A stretch of DNA of 64,000 nt, taken from assembly GCA_031263015.1 (NCBI GenBank), contig JAISGN010000006.1, positions 47,448-111,447 on the forward strand, read 5' to 3'. Source of the stretch: Bacteroidales bacterium (GTDB lineage: Bacteria; Bacteroidota; Bacteroidia; Bacteroidales; P3). This document shows positions 8,096 to 17,882 of this stretch, piece after piece; position 1 is the first letter of the stretch; each line of letters starts with the position of its first letter. The position numbers and the translations under genes are program-made. The notes under the pieces were generated by a model. That model ran no database searches and was not told the origin of the DNA. It was given only the letters and a program-made list of their open reading frames with translations.

Positions 8096-11000
8096 TTAAC
8101 GAATCAGCATAACATTGCCGTATTTGATTTGTTGTAGGGAAGGAAATTCGGTAAAGCGATAAACAAGCCGCCAATTATAGACTCCCTGCGGACAAGGCTT
8201 GCCTTTGAACGAACCATCCCAGCCTTCATTTATATTATTGCTGATAAAAACCAATCCCCCGTAGCGATTATAAACCTCAAATGTGATTTCTACCGCATTA
8301 TCGGTGTAAGGAATAAAACGAGTGTTCCTTTGCTCATCGGGGGTAAAGGCATTCGGCACGAAAATATCACCACAATAATCATCAATGTAAAGATGTAACA
8401 CAATATTTGAATCGCATCCGTTTGATGAAAGGAAGTCTAAGTAATATATTCCTGTCTCTGTCAGTGGTATTCCTTGCGGAGCATAGCGTTCAAAAGAGCA
8501 AACGGTGTCATAGATGTCCAGATTGTGATAAGAAGGATAGACTTTAACCTCATATTCGGCACTGTCCCTGCAACCATAAGTATCTAATACCTTTACCGAA
8601 TAAAGGGTTGTTGTGTCTAAAAAGTGAGTGATGGATTGGGTTGTTTGTCCGGTGTTCCACAAATATCTTTCGCCGTTAGTTACTGTTAATGTTGCGGGAA
8701 AGTTATCGCATATTACGCTGTCGCCTGATATTTTCGGCGGTATGGCAGGGCTTACCAAATGAATAATAGTATCAGTGCTGTCAAGACAATAGTCGTTGCC
8801 GATGCCTGCAATTAGTTTTATATGATAATCGCCTTCGTTCTTAAAATTGTAACTAAGGATGTGGTCTGTGCCGACAAGAGAATCTTCAACAAACCATTGT
8901 ACGGATTCACACTTATTGCTTAAAAAAATTACGCCGTTTGAATCGGACGAAATAAAGCTTGCATCGGTAAATCTAAACTTAAATTCGCAATCGCGGAAAT
9001 TATAAATCGACGAGAATCTTGCTTGAGGAAAGCGATTGCCGGAGATAGCAGAAATTGTAAAATTGCAGGAAGGATTGTCTATACTTGAAACCACGCAGTC
9101 ATAATATTCGGAAGGCATGGCAGGAACGGTCAAATATTGAGACGTAGATATTAAAACATTGTCTTTATACCACTGATAAGCAAATCCGTTTGGTGCTGCA
9201 AATAAACTGCTGTCTGCCTGCCCGCAATTTAATACTACCAAAGCCTTATTGCTGCATTCAAGAGTGAAATAAGCGTAGCCATAATGATTGGGATTGCCGT
9301 CAGCGCAATCTCTTGTTGTTACTCTAACCTTTATTTTTTGCTTATGGTATGCGGATACATCAAATCCTGTTGTCGTCCAGTCTTTCCATAAAATATTCGT
9401 TTGATATACGTTAAAGCCGTTAGTATTTTCGCCTGCCACGAAATTAGCCTTGCCGCATATAGTATCAACGATTATATTATTAGAATCAAGAATCTCTAAT
9501 ACAAAACTTGGTCTTCTGTCGGCAGGATGAGCAGATGGAGGGTCAAAGAGTACGATTGCATATCGTAAAATCAACAAACTATAAATTGTTGTATCCACTA
9601 AATAAGAATAAGTAATGGCTTCCGAAGACCCTCCTTCCCAATTGCCGAGCCGAACCGACTCTTTAAATCCGGAAGGTATCAATTTAAGTAAATCACCCGT
9701 TCTCGGGTCGGAAGCCAATGTGTCCGTAATAACGGTATGCCTTGATTCAACGCTGTCTTGTCCGTAATCAAAAACTCCTTCATAATCAAACGGAGATGAA
9801 GATGTGTTTCCCCAAGTGCATTTTGTAGTAGGAGAATGCAGATTTGAATAAGAAATGCAATGAGCGTAAGTTACAATATCCATAACCAAAGTATCACATA
9901 TCAGAGAGTCAATAAAGCCATAAATACTCAAAGTATATTTCGTTTCGGACAAAAGGTTGCCATATTGTATTATGCCTTCTGTTGTTGTATCCTTATATAT
10001 TAAGGAATCCTGTAGTGATAGAGATACAACCCAGTTGATTGTACTGTCGGCATTGCTCCAATTAACAATAATGCTGTCGGTTGTAGAATAAACAGAAGTG
10101 ATTGCAGGCAGAGGAACAGGGCATTGAAAAAAACCAAACGAACTTCCGCAAGAAAAAGCGTAATGAGAGGAAGCATCAGAACAATCACTATATAAATATC
10201 CCGTATAATGGGTGTTGATATCTGCGTCTTCTACAATAAAAAAGTTGGTATCCGTTGTACTTATTATCGTATCACCTGTTCTATCATTGATTAACCAAAT
10301 TGCCCACGTTATAGTATCGGTAGGTTCGCCCCAAGAAATCAAATAATCGTTTGTATTATTAATAGCATTAGTGTTTATATAGGTAGGTCTCGGGCAAAGA
10401 CATTGACGCCATTGTGTATAAGCAGATTCATAACATCTGTGAAAATAAGGAGAAGCCGTATCGCAAGGTGTATAAACATAAGCAGAATAATTTTCGCAAT
10501 GATTTAAATCAAAAAGAGTATCTCCATTTACAACATAAGGAAAGGACATTGATGTATCCTGAAGAGCGAAGACAGAATTGCCGATAGATACCAGATAGTT
10601 TCCCTGTGCGGCATTCCAGGTAAGAAGGGCTTGATTATTCGGCAGTACTTGTGCATTTACATAATTAACATAAGCAGGGCAGGTGTCTCTTATTCCAACC
10701 GTCATACGAAATCCGTAACCATGCGGTGAAGTATCACAATCAGTATGGAAAACTACCCTTAGACTATTATCACATACGGGAATATCAAGAGTATCAAAGG
10801 CGCTGCTGTTTTCAAAGATGAGTTGTCCGAAACTGCCATATATTTGTATCTTTGTAAAAGACGGCATTTCCATATCAAATTCCAAATAAACAGTATCATA
10901 ATATGCATTTCCGCCTGTTGTATTTATTGTTATCTCACCATTTACATATTCTCCATACACCCCATTCTGTCCGCCGTCATCATAAATGATACAATTATTG

Positions 11001-11104
11001 GTAGTATATGACTCACTACTGTTTTGCGGCATTACAAATACATCTTGCGACAAAGCAATAACAGATAAAAATAATCCAAGCACTAAAATAAAAAAACTTT
11101 TCAT
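8096..11104 (-). CDS. Large secreted protein with CHU_C (T9SS type B) C-terminal domain
   Basis: The 1002-residue protein starts with a signal peptide (MKSFFILVLGLFLSVIALSQ). It contains repeated fibronectin/Ig-like beta segments with paired cysteines, a CUB-like N-terminal region and a PKD-like stretch around residues 700-860. The last 90 or so residues (IFVPNAFTPDEQ ... VYNRYGGLVF ... GWDGSFKGKPCPQGVYNW) are the gliding-motility-associated CHU_C domain, which directs export by the type IX secretion system. The mature protein should be cell-surface or released, perhaps as an adhesin. It lies 13 bases after the recombinase gene on the same strand. Confidence 0.85.
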   Translation of the reverse strand: MKSFFILVLGLFLSVIALSQDVFVMPQNSSESYTTNNCIIYDDGGQNGVYGEYVNGEITINTTGGNAYYDTVYLEFDMEMPSFTKIQIYGSFGQLIFENSSAFDTLDIPVCDNSLRVVFHTDCDTSPHGYGFRMTVGIRDTCPAYVNYVNAQVLPNNQALLTWNAAQGNYLVSIGNSVFALQDTSMSFPYVVNGDTLFDLNHCENYSAYVYTPCDTASPYFHRCYESAYTQWRQCLCPRPTYINTNAINNTNDYLISWGEPTDTITWAIWLINDRTGDTIISTTDTNFFIVEDADINTHYTGYLYSDCSDASSHYAFSCGSSFGFFQCPVPLPAITSVYSTTDSIIVNWSNADSTINWVVSLSLQDSLIYKDTTTEGIIQYGNLLSETKYTLSIYGFIDSLICDTLVMDIVTYAHCISYSNLHSPTTKCTWGNTSSSPFDYEGVFDYGQDSVESRHTVITDTLASDPRTGDLLKLIPSGFKESVRLGNWEGGSSEAITYSYLVDTTIYSLLILRYAIVLFDPPSAHPADRRPSFVLEILDSNNIIVDTICGKANFVAGENTNGFNVYQTNILWKDWTTTGFDVSAYHKQKIKVRVTTRDCADGNPNHYGYAYFTLECSNKALVVLNCGQADSSLFAAPNGFAYQWYKDNVLISTSQYLTVPAMPSEYYDCVVSSIDNPSCNFTISAISGNRFPQARFSSIYNFRDCEFKFRFTDASFISSDSNGVIFLSNKCESVQWFVEDSLVGTDHILSYNFKNEGDYHIKLIAGIGNDYCLDSTDTIIHLVSPAIPPKISGDSVICDNFPATLTVTNGERYLWNTGQTTQSITHFLDTTTLYSVKVLDTYGCRDSAEYEVKVYPSYHNLDIYDTVCSFERYAPQGIPLTETGIYYLDFLSSNGCDSNIVLHLYIDDYCGDIFVPNAFTPDEQRNTRFIPYTDNAVEITFEVYNRYGGLVFISNNINEGWDGSFKGKPCPQGVYNWRLVYRFTEFPSLQQIKYGNVMLIR

Positions 11105-11116
11105 TAAATATATTCT

Positions 11117-12064
11117 TTAAGTATTTATTTCTTGATTGTATAAAGGATGATACAGCAGCAAAGTCTCACGCAGAGTTGTCGTATCAAAATTGGTATATAT
11201 TTCTGTGGAGCGAACATTGACGTGTCCCATCATATCTTTTACTGCCATGATATTCGCACCACGCGATACGAGTTCGGTAGCAAAACTATGTCGTAAGATA
11301 TGCGGATGAACGTTTTTCTTAATACCTGCTTTTTCGGCTAAATCTTTTATTATCATAAATACATATTGCCGAGTAAGTTTGCTGCCTCTTTGATTGAGAA
11401 AAACATAAGGAACTCTTTTATTGCTCTTCTTTGAAACAGAAGGTCGCCATCCCTTTATAAATACTTTCAACTGATGTAATGCAATCTTCCCTATCGGTAT
11501 AATTCTCTCCTTATCGCCTTTGCCTACAACCTTTATGAATTCCTGTTCAAAGAAGACATCACTTATTTTTAAGCCAATCAATTCGGATACACGCAAACCG
11601 GTAGAATAGAACACCTCAATCATTACATAATCACGATAGCCCTTGTAAGTAGTTTTATCACATATATCCAACATCTGCATAATTTCATAATCGGTCAGCA
11701 CGGCAGGAATTTTTGACGGCAGTTTTGCAGGCTCTATTAACGATGTAGGGTCATCTTCTATCTCATCTTCGGTGATAAGATATTTGAAAAAGGAACGCAA
11801 AGCCGATATAAGTCTGTTTTGACTGCTTACTTTGAGCGTTGTCATATCCTGTGATTGATTGAACGAGGTATTGATATGCTTCAAAAATTCTTCTATATGC
11901 TTTTGATTTACTTCTTTTGCACTTATATCGGAATAATTAGCCGTCATAAAGTCAAAAAACTTGCGAACATCCGACAGATAAGCAACAAATGTATTTGCCG
12001 ATTGGCTTTTTTCAAGTTTAATATACGATTGAAATCCGTTTATGTATTGTTCCCAATTCATCAT
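11117..12064 (-). CDS. xerD: Tyrosine recombinase, XerC/XerD type
   Basis: The 315-residue enzyme has a SAM-like core-binding N-terminus (residues 1-100) and a complete catalytic domain: Arg158 (STGLRVSEL), Lys182 (VVGKGDKER), His255 and Arg258 (HPHILRHSF), His281 (MMGHVN) and the nucleophile Tyr290 (TEIYTN). Length and motifs fit chromosome-dimer resolution recombinases acting at dif. XerC and XerD cannot be separated by eye, so the symbol is tentative. It starts 5 bases after mtgA stops, so it is probably read through from mtgA. No mobile-element cargo surrounds it, which argues against an integrase. Confidence 0.85.
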   Translation of the reverse strand: MMNWEQYINGFQSYIKLEKSQSANTFVAYLSDVRKFFDFMTANYSDISAKEVNQKHIEEFLKHINTSFNQSQDMTTLKVSSQNRLISALRSFFKYLITEDEIEDDPTSLIEPAKLPSKIPAVLTDYEIMQMLDICDKTTYKGYRDYVMIEVFYSTGLRVSELIGLKISDVFFEQEFIKVVGKGDKERIIPIGKIALHQLKVFIKGWRPSVSKKSNKRVPYVFLNQRGSKLTRQYVFMIIKDLAEKAGIKKNVHPHILRHSFATELVSRGANIMAVKDMMGHVNVRSTEIYTNFDTTTLRETLLLYHPLYNQEINT

Positions 12065-12068
12065 TAGC

Positions 12069-12773
12069 CTATTTCAATCTCACTCTTCCGACAACAGCCA
12101 TTCTTCCCATAATAGCATTAACCCGTGAGTTGTAGTAATTAGTTCTGTGGGCAGGATTGCGTCTTAGAGGAGAAGGTAGAGCAGCCGCCAACATTGCCGC
12201 CTCTCGTTTGGTTAAGTTCTTGGCATTTTTATGAAAGTAATATTCGGACGCAGCCTCCACACCATAAATACCGTCTCCGAATTCAATGACGTTAAGATAG
12301 ACTTCCATTATTCGTTCTTTGGTCCAAATGTTTTCAATCAAAAGAGTATAATATGCTTCCAAAGCCTTACGCACATAAGAACGTCCTGTCCATAAAAATA
12401 CGTTCTTGCACATTTGCTGAGATATGGTGCTGGCTCCGCGTGGTTTTTTGCCTGTTTTTTCCGCTTTCCTTTTAGCAAGTTTAATCTGTTCCCAATCAAA
12501 ACCGTTATGCCTTGTGAAATTGCAATCTTCGGCAGCAACGACCGCACTTATCATTTGCGGCGATATATCCTTTATATCCACCCAATCTTTCTTTAATCTA
12601 ACCGTTCTGTCTTTGGAAAAAGTTTGTTCAATTGTTCTTTGAAGCATTAAAATAGTAAAGGGCGGATTGACAAAATAGTATAATAAACTAAAAAAAAGCG
12701 ACACGCCGATAAAGCCGCCGACTATCCATAAAAGCCATTTTAAGACTAATCGCTTTTTCTTCTTTTTCCCCAT
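12069..12773 (-). CDS. mtgA: Monofunctional peptidoglycan glycosyltransferase
   Basis: This GT51 enzyme polymerises lipid II into glycan strands at the outer face of the inner membrane. One N-terminal membrane anchor (about residues 11-35) precedes the catalytic domain with AAEDCNFTRHNGFDW (the catalytic Glu motif), RGASTISQQ and the KERIMEVYLNVIEFGDGIYGVEAAS segment. The longest frame begins with TTG at 12800, but that TTG lies inside the -7 box TAATTTTG of its own promoter, so translation more likely starts at ATG 12773, giving 234 residues. It is first in a likely operon with the recombinase gene. Confidence 0.93.
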   Translation of the reverse strand: MGKKKKKRLVLKWLLWIVGGFIGVSLFFSLLYYFVNPPFTILMLQRTIEQTFSKDRTVRLKKDWVDIKDISPQMISAVVAAEDCNFTRHNGFDWEQIKLAKRKAEKTGKKPRGASTISQQMCKNVFLWTGRSYVRKALEAYYTLLIENIWTKERIMEVYLNVIEFGDGIYGVEAASEYYFHKNAKNLTKREAAMLAAALPSPLRRNPAHRTNYYNSRVNAIMGRMAVVGRVRLK

Positions 12774-12868
12774 TACTTTTTTACTGCTTGTAGATTGCAA
12801 AATTAGTAAAAAAAGAATTATGAGATAAATAATATATGTATATTGCGGTTTTCATAGAAATTAAAGAC

Positions 12869-12950
12869 ACAAACATTCGGCAGGAGTAAAGCAGACCTTT
12901 TGTAAAGATACAAATGTTCGGCAGAGGTTCAGTAAACCTTTTGTATATTA
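12869..12950. repeat. 41-bp direct repeat R4 (2 copies)
   Basis: Two imperfect copies start at 12869 and 12910, 41 bases apart. Both contain TTCGGCAG early and ACCTTTTGTA late. 41 is close to two 21-bp units. The word TTCGGCAG is the reverse complement of CTGCCGAA, which recurs in array R13 at 56060. The repeat lies in the gap between mtgA and the pyrB operon. Confidence 0.6.
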
Positions 12951-13029
12951 CAAAGTTTTTTAATGTTTGTAAAGGATTAGAAATTTAAAAGAATAAGATT
13001 TTGTGTAGGGAATTGTGAGTGTTCGGCGT

Positions 13030-13479
13030 TTAGTGCATTGCCGGTTGTTGAGTTTTTTCGCAATAATGGCATTGGATTGTCAAAGGATGCTTGTCAATAA
13101 CCTTGAATTTGGTCTGGACATCCTCAACATTGGTGATGCAATTAGGGTTAATACATTTTACAATAGCCTGCAAAATATCGGGAACCTCAACCTTACGCTT
13201 AACAACCTTCTTTGAATCCTTAATCTCTATCAAAGTAGCAGTAGGAGCCGCAACAGCAATCTTGTCAATCTCGTTCTGCTTGAAATATTTGTTCTTAATC
13301 TTGATGATACCTTTCTTTCCGAGTTTCTTACTCTCAAGATTAGTTCCTATAATCACCTCATCGTCGTGAAGACTTAAATTCAAAATACTTGCAACCTTAT
13401 AAACAGCATCGGCAGGTATGTGGTCAATAACGGTTCCGTTTTCAATAGCCGAAACAACTAATTCTTTCTTATTATCCAT
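13030..13479 (-). CDS. pyrI: Aspartate carbamoyltransferase regulatory chain
   Basis: The 149-residue regulatory subunit binds nucleotide effectors (CTP, ATP) and joins the PyrB catalytic trimers of ATCase in pyrimidine synthesis. The N-terminal allosteric domain (NGTVIDHIPAD, residues 14-24) is followed by a zinc domain whose four ligands are visible: Cys109, Cys114, Cys137 and Cys140. It lies 11 bases downstream of pyrB in the same operon, which is the usual arrangement. Confidence 0.97.
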   Translation of the reverse strand: MDNKKELVVSAIENGTVIDHIPADAVYKVASILNLSLHDDEVIIGTNLESKKLGKKGIIKIKNKYFKQNEIDKIAVAAPTATLIEIKDSKKVVKRKVEVPDILQAIVKCINPNCITNVEDVQTKFKVIDKHPLTIQCHYCEKTQQPAMH

Positions 13480-13490
13480 TGCTTTTTTAT

Positions 13491-14408
13491 TTATTTAACT
13501 CCTAATATTGCTGCTATTAATGCTTGACGTACATAGACTCCGTTCTGAGCCTGCTGAAAGTAATAAGCATAAGGCGTTTTATCAACGTCCATTGTAATCT
13601 CATTAACTCTTGGAAGCGGATGCAGAACCCGCATATTCTCCTTGCAACCTTTTAATGTAGCCGCATCAAGCACATAACAATCCTTTACTTTTTCGTATTC
13701 CGTAGGGTCGGGGAAGCGTTCCTTTTGTATTCTGGTCATATAAATTATGTCGGAGAAAGGAATAACATCCTCTAACTTCGTATATTCTTTATAATTCAGT
13801 CCTTTGTCTTTCACATGTCTTTTTACCGACTCAGGCATCTCTAATTCCTTTGGCGAAACAAAATGAAACGTGGTCTTAAAATTGCACATGGCTTGCACCA
13901 AAGAATGAACCGTTCGTCCGTATTTAAGGTCTCCCACCATCGTTATATGCAAATCGTCCAATGTGCCTTGCGTCTTGCGGATTGAATACAAATCAAGCAT
14001 ACATTGAGTAGGGTGTTGATTGGCTCCGTCGCCCGCATTGATAACAGGAACAGAAGCAACTTCGCCTGCATACCTTGCCGCACCGTCACGAGGGTGGCGC
14101 ATAACAATTATATCCGAATAACTGCTGACCATTTGTATCGTATCGTGCAAACTTTCGCCCTTTTGCAAGCTGGTAGCAGCAGGATTGGAAAAACCGATAA
14201 TGCGTGCCCCGAGCATATTGGCAGCACTTTCAAAACTCAAACGCGTTCTGGTTGAAGGTTCAAAGAAGATTGAAGCCACTACTTTGTCGTTTAATATCGG
14301 CTGTTTAGGGTTTGCTTCAAATTCTTTTGCCAAATCAAGTATTTGAATGTACTCTTCTTTGGTGTAATCCGTGATAGAAATAAGATTTCTTCCTTTTAAG
14401 GTTGTCAT
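13491..14408 (-). CDS. pyrB: Aspartate carbamoyltransferase catalytic chain
   Basis: The 305-residue enzyme makes N-carbamoyl-L-aspartate from carbamoyl phosphate and aspartate, the committed step of pyrimidine synthesis. The carbamoyl-phosphate site STRTR is at residues 52-56, catalytic Lys83 lies in LQKGES, HPTQ is at 132-135, and the aspartate-binding LHPLPRVNE lies near 262-270. Length fits the class that associates with PyrI. It lies 6 bases after the TPR lipoprotein gene, so the operon order is TPR protein, pyrB, pyrI. Confidence 0.97.
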   Translation of the reverse strand: MTTLKGRNLISITDYTKEEYIQILDLAKEFEANPKQPILNDKVVASIFFEPSTRTRLSFESAANMLGARIIGFSNPAATSLQKGESLHDTIQMVSSYSDIIVMRHPRDGAARYAGEVASVPVINAGDGANQHPTQCMLDLYSIRKTQGTLDDLHITMVGDLKYGRTVHSLVQAMCNFKTTFHFVSPKELEMPESVKRHVKDKGLNYKEYTKLEDVIPFSDIIYMTRIQKERFPDPTEYEKVKDCYVLDAATLKGCKENMRVLHPLPRVNEITMDVDKTPYAYYFQQAQNGVYVRQALIAAILGVK

Positions 14409-14414
14409 ATTGTT

Positions 14415-15440
14415 TTATTTTAATTTTTCAAGATGCGATTTGGCAAAAGATTCTACGCCGTCCGGCAGTTTCAAAGTCTGACTTAATTCAATTACTTTCA
14501 GGTAATCATCTTTTGCTTTCTTGATTTGCCCCATCCTTTCATAAGTATCACCCCTGTTTAACCAGGCAAGAGCATAGTTAGAGTCCGTTGCAATAGCCTT
14601 ATTGAAGCATTCCAGAGCCACATCGTAAGCCTTCTTCTCTTCCATATTCACATAACCGACACTATTGAGCGTTTTAACATCATCGGGCTTTATATCCAGA
14701 ACCTGTTTGTAGGTATCGAGAGCCTTTTGATAGTTTCCGTTTTTGCGAAATATCTCCGCAAGGGCATACATCGCCTCCGTATTTTGCGGATTCAAACTTA
14801 TGGTGGAATTAAGATACTCTACCGCCAAGCCATCTCCCTTTATGGCATAAAGCAAACCAAGTTCCTCAAAAGCCTCATCATAGTCCGATTTCAACTCTAC
14901 TGCTTTTTTGTATGCCTCAACGGCTCTTACCGTGTCGCCTTGCTCTTTTAGCGTCCAGCCTTTTAAGAAATATGCTTTTGCATTGAGTTTATCTAATGCC
15001 AAGACCTTATTTACATTTACATTGACCTTATCGTAATCACGCAGATACAAAGATAATTCCGCTGTTTTGAGATAAGCATCCTTTGATTTGCTATCTACTT
15101 TTAGGGCATTCTGCAAAGCGTCAAAAGCAAGTGTCGTTTCGCCGCTCGCAAACAGTATATCGGCTTCAAGGATATAGTAATCTACGTCTTTATTGTTAAG
15201 ATTTATGGCTTTTTTAGCATCAAGTAATGCTTCTTTTATTTTCTTTTGTTCAAAGAATGCTTTGGAACGGGCGAAGTAAAGCTCGGAATCTTTGGGATTT
15301 TTTCTGATTTTGGCGTCTAATAAAGCAATCTTGTCGTCAGAATTCAGCGTTTGCTGGTCGGATTTGCCCGAACAGGAAATCATAAATGCCGTTAATGATA
15401 ATATGATAAGGCATTTAGATATTTTGAGTGCGTAGTTCAT
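14415..15440 (-). CDS. TPR-repeat lipoprotein
   Basis: This 341-residue protein has a signal peptide ending in a lipobox (MISC, Cys23) followed by about eight tetratricopeptide repeats, recognisable by units such as AYFLKGWTLKEQGDTVRAVEAYKKA and ALAWLNRGDTYERMGQIKKA. TPRs usually mediate protein-protein contacts. The protein should face the periplasm or outer membrane. A -7 box TATTTTTG at 15466-15459 starts the operon that continues into pyrB and pyrI. Why a TPR lipoprotein leads a pyrimidine operon is not clear from the sequence. Confidence 0.85.
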   Translation of the reverse strand: MNYALKISKCLIILSLTAFMISCSGKSDQQTLNSDDKIALLDAKIRKNPKDSELYFARSKAFFEQKKIKEALLDAKKAINLNNKDVDYYILEADILFASGETTLAFDALQNALKVDSKSKDAYLKTAELSLYLRDYDKVNVNVNKVLALDKLNAKAYFLKGWTLKEQGDTVRAVEAYKKAVELKSDYDEAFEELGLLYAIKGDGLAVEYLNSTISLNPQNTEAMYALAEIFRKNGNYQKALDTYKQVLDIKPDDVKTLNSVGYVNMEEKKAYDVALECFNKAIATDSNYALAWLNRGDTYERMGQIKKAKDDYLKVIELSQTLKLPDGVESFAKSHLEKLK

Positions 15441-15553
15441 TGCGTCCTATTTTGATTGCAAAAATACAAAAAAAACAATTGTGAAATCATAACCTCACTA
15501 TATTATCACAAAATTTGCGAATACTTTATTCATATCAGGTATTGTCTTTGCGA

Positions 15554-15685
15554 AAAGCCGTTTGATTTTCACAGAAGCCCGTTTTATTTTGGAAGGGTAT
15601 ATACCAAAATGAAATTTGGTATATACCAAACGTAAAAAGGGTATATATCAAATTTAATTTTGGTATATACCAAAGCAAAATCAAA
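15554..15685. repeat. Mixed 21/22-bp phased array R5 (GGTATATACC family)
   Basis: Two 21-bp units (words AAAGCCGTTTG at 15554 and AAGCCCGTTTT at 15575) run into four 22-bp units. Those carry the 10-base palindrome GGTATATACC (one copy ends ATC) at 15596, 15618, 15640 and 15662, exactly 22 apart. Spacers stay 10 bases long and the word grows from 11 to 12 bases. The same four-copy palindrome array recurs at 38882. Confidence 0.9.
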
Positions 15686-15759
15686 TCGCATTAGGATGAA
15701 ATGAAACGAAGTAATATAAAAATAATGTGTGTGAGGCACAACTTAATACGCACTTTTGC

Positions 15760-15790
15760 TTGCGGGAATGCAATAAATGTTGTAATTTTG
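15760..15790 (+). promoter_or_regulatory. Promoter of the decarboxylase gene
   Basis: TTG at 15760-15762, 20 bases, then TAATTTTG at 15783-15790 followed by C. The leader to the start codon at 15875 is about 80 bases and may hold post-transcriptional control, but no known riboswitch is evident. Confidence 0.6.
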
Positions 15791-15874
15791 CAAGCCAAAA
15801 CCAAGACTTTGCAGCGAAAGTAATTGAGTTAAGTTGATAAAATAACAGCAAAGTAAGTTAATCGGATTACGAAA

Positions 15875-17272
15875 ATGAAGAACAAGTACATAGATTTAGT
15901 TAAGCAAACATTTGAATTTCCTCAGGAGGAATTTAGCGTTGATGACAACGAATTATTGTTTCATGATATTCCGCTGATGGATATAATCAATCAATACGGA
16001 ACTCCTTTGAAGATAACGTATCTGCCTCGTATTTCAACGCAAATTCAAAAGGCAAAACGCTTGTTTAATGTTGCCATTGCCAAGGTTGATTACAAGGGAA
16101 TGTATAACTATTGCTATTGCACCAAAAGTTCTCATTTCTCGTTCGTGCTTGATGAGGTGTTGAAGAATGAAGTGAATCTTGAGACTTCTTCGGCGTTTGA
16201 CATAAATCTTATCAACGAATTATCCGAGCAAGGCAAGATTGATAAAAATCAATACATTCTTTGTAACGGATTTAAGAGACCTCAGTACATTGAGAACATC
16301 GGTGAGTTGCTTAATTCGGGATTTGAGAACGTTATACCCATAATTGATAACATTGAAGAGATTGATTTGCTTGACCAAACAATAAACAGAAATTGTCAGG
16401 TCGGAATACGTATTGCTGCGGAGGAGGAACCGGTTTTTGATTTCTACACCTCGCGGCTCGGAATAAGATACAATGAAATTATTTCTTTCTACCGACATAA
16501 GATTGCAAACAATCCGAAGTTTAAACTGAAGATGTTGCATTTCTTTATCAATACCGGTATTAAGGATACGGCTTATTATTGGAATGAATTGCAGAAGTGC
16601 GTTAATGTTTATTGCGAATTGAAAAAGATTGCCCCCGAATTGGATTCTCTAAACATAGGCGGCGGCTTTCCGATAAAGAATTCGTTGAGTTTTTCTTACG
16701 ATTATGATTATATGGCAGAGGAAATACTCGCCCAAATCAAGAATATATGCAACCAACAAGGCATTGACGAACCTAATATCTTCACAGAATTCGGTTCTTT
16801 CACTGTTGGAGAATCAGGATGTATCCTTTACTCAATAATAGATAAGAAAAGGCAGAACGATAGAGAGCTTTGGTATATGATAGATTCTTCTTTCATCACA
16901 ACCTTACCTGATACTTGGGGCATCAATCAGCGTTTCATCCTCCTTCCTGTCAATAAATGGGACAACGAATACCAGAGAGTATTTCTTGGGGGGCTGACTT
17001 GTGATTCGCAAGACTATTATAGTGCGGAGGAACACTCAAATGCGGTTTTTCTTCCCAAATATACCAATGAAGAAGAAGAGCCTTTGTACGTAGGATTCTT
17101 TCACATGGGAGCATATCAGGAGTCTTTGGCGGGATATGGCGGCATTCAACATTGTCTTATTCCTCAACCCAAACATATAATTCTTGATAAGGACGACAAG
17201 GGAGAATGGACTACAAAACTCTTTGCAAAAGAGCAAAGTCATAAATCAATGTTGAAAATTTTAGGATACTGA
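15875..17272 (+). CDS. speA: Fold-III PLP decarboxylase (arginine decarboxylase-like)
   Basis: The 465-residue protein is an alanine-racemase-fold PLP enzyme. The cofactor lysine is Lys84 in YCTKSSHF, followed by ETSSAFDINL and the glycine-rich phosphate loop IGGGFP near residue 267. It matches the compact Bacteroidota proteins annotated as arginine decarboxylase, which would make agmatine for polyamine synthesis. It is much shorter than E. coli SpeA. Diaminopimelate or carboxynorspermidine decarboxylase are the alternatives and cannot be excluded by motif reading, so the symbol is tentative. marC follows after 12 bases. Confidence 0.7.
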   Translation: MKNKYIDLVKQTFEFPQEEFSVDDNELLFHDIPLMDIINQYGTPLKITYLPRISTQIQKAKRLFNVAIAKVDYKGMYNYCYCTKSSHFSFVLDEVLKNEVNLETSSAFDINLINELSEQGKIDKNQYILCNGFKRPQYIENIGELLNSGFENVIPIIDNIEEIDLLDQTINRNCQVGIRIAAEEEPVFDFYTSRLGIRYNEIISFYRHKIANNPKFKLKMLHFFINTGIKDTAYYWNELQKCVNVYCELKKIAPELDSLNIGGGFPIKNSLSFSYDYDYMAEEILAQIKNICNQQGIDEPNIFTEFGSFTVGESGCILYSIIDKKRQNDRELWYMIDSSFITTLPDTWGINQRFILLPVNKWDNEYQRVFLGGLTCDSQDYYSAEEHSNAVFLPKYTNEEEEPLYVGFFHMGAYQESLAGYGGIQHCLIPQPKHIILDKDDKGEWTTKLFAKEQSHKSMLKILGY

Positions 17273-17284
17273 TAACGAAAAATT

Positions 17285-17860
17285 ATGATAGATTTAAGAG
17301 AAATAATCACAGCCTTTATGGTGCTGTTTGCAATAATTGACATCACAGGGTCTGTTCCTATAATAATAGACCTTAATTCCAAAAGCAAACAAGTAAATGC
17401 CTGGCAGGCGTCAAGCATTTCCTTTGTTTTTATGGTTGGTTTCCTGTTCGTGGGAGAAGGATTGCTGAAATTATTCAATGTGGATATTGAATCTTTTGCA
17501 ATTGCCGGGGCGATAATTCTTCTTGCCCTTGCGATAGAAATGACTTTCAACATAGAGATATTTAAGAATGATTCGCCGACAGGCAATACTACAATCGTAC
17601 CAATGGTTTTCCCTCTTATAGCAGGAGCAGGCTCGCTGACGACAATTCTTTCCCTCAGGGCGGAATGCAGTATTATAAACATCATCATTGCTATCGCTCT
17701 CAATATGCTTATTGTCTATTTTGTGATACGAAAAGTAAAATGGGTGGAACGTGTATTGGGCAAAGCAGGAATTTATATTCTTCGCAAATTCTTTGGTGTT
17801 ATTCTCATAGCAATGAGTGTTAAACTGATAGTAACTAATCTCACTCTTCTCTTAAAATAA
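17285..17860 (+). CDS. MarC family integral membrane protein
   Basis: The 191-residue protein has six predicted membrane spans and the family features DITGSVPIIIDL near the first loop and PLIAGAGSLTTIL at about residues 109-121, which define the MarC/UPF0056 family. Its substrate is not established and the old link with multiple antibiotic resistance is not supported. It sits in a same-strand run: decarboxylase, marC, sdaA, with short gaps of 12 and 22 bases. Confidence 0.9.
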   Translation: MIDLREIITAFMVLFAIIDITGSVPIIIDLNSKSKQVNAWQASSISFVFMVGFLFVGEGLLKLFNVDIESFAIAGAIILLALAIEMTFNIEIFKNDSPTGNTTIVPMVFPLIAGAGSLTTILSLRAECSIINIIIAIALNMLIVYFVIRKVKWVERVLGKAGIYILRKFFGVILIAMSVKLIVTNLTLLLK

Positions 17861-17882
17861 TTCATCTCTACCAAACGCTGAT

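Noticed and set aside
11117..12064. Xer-type gene as an integrase marking a mobile element
   Set aside because: It has XerC/D size and motifs and lies in a mtgA operon, with no attachment repeats or cargo genes around it.
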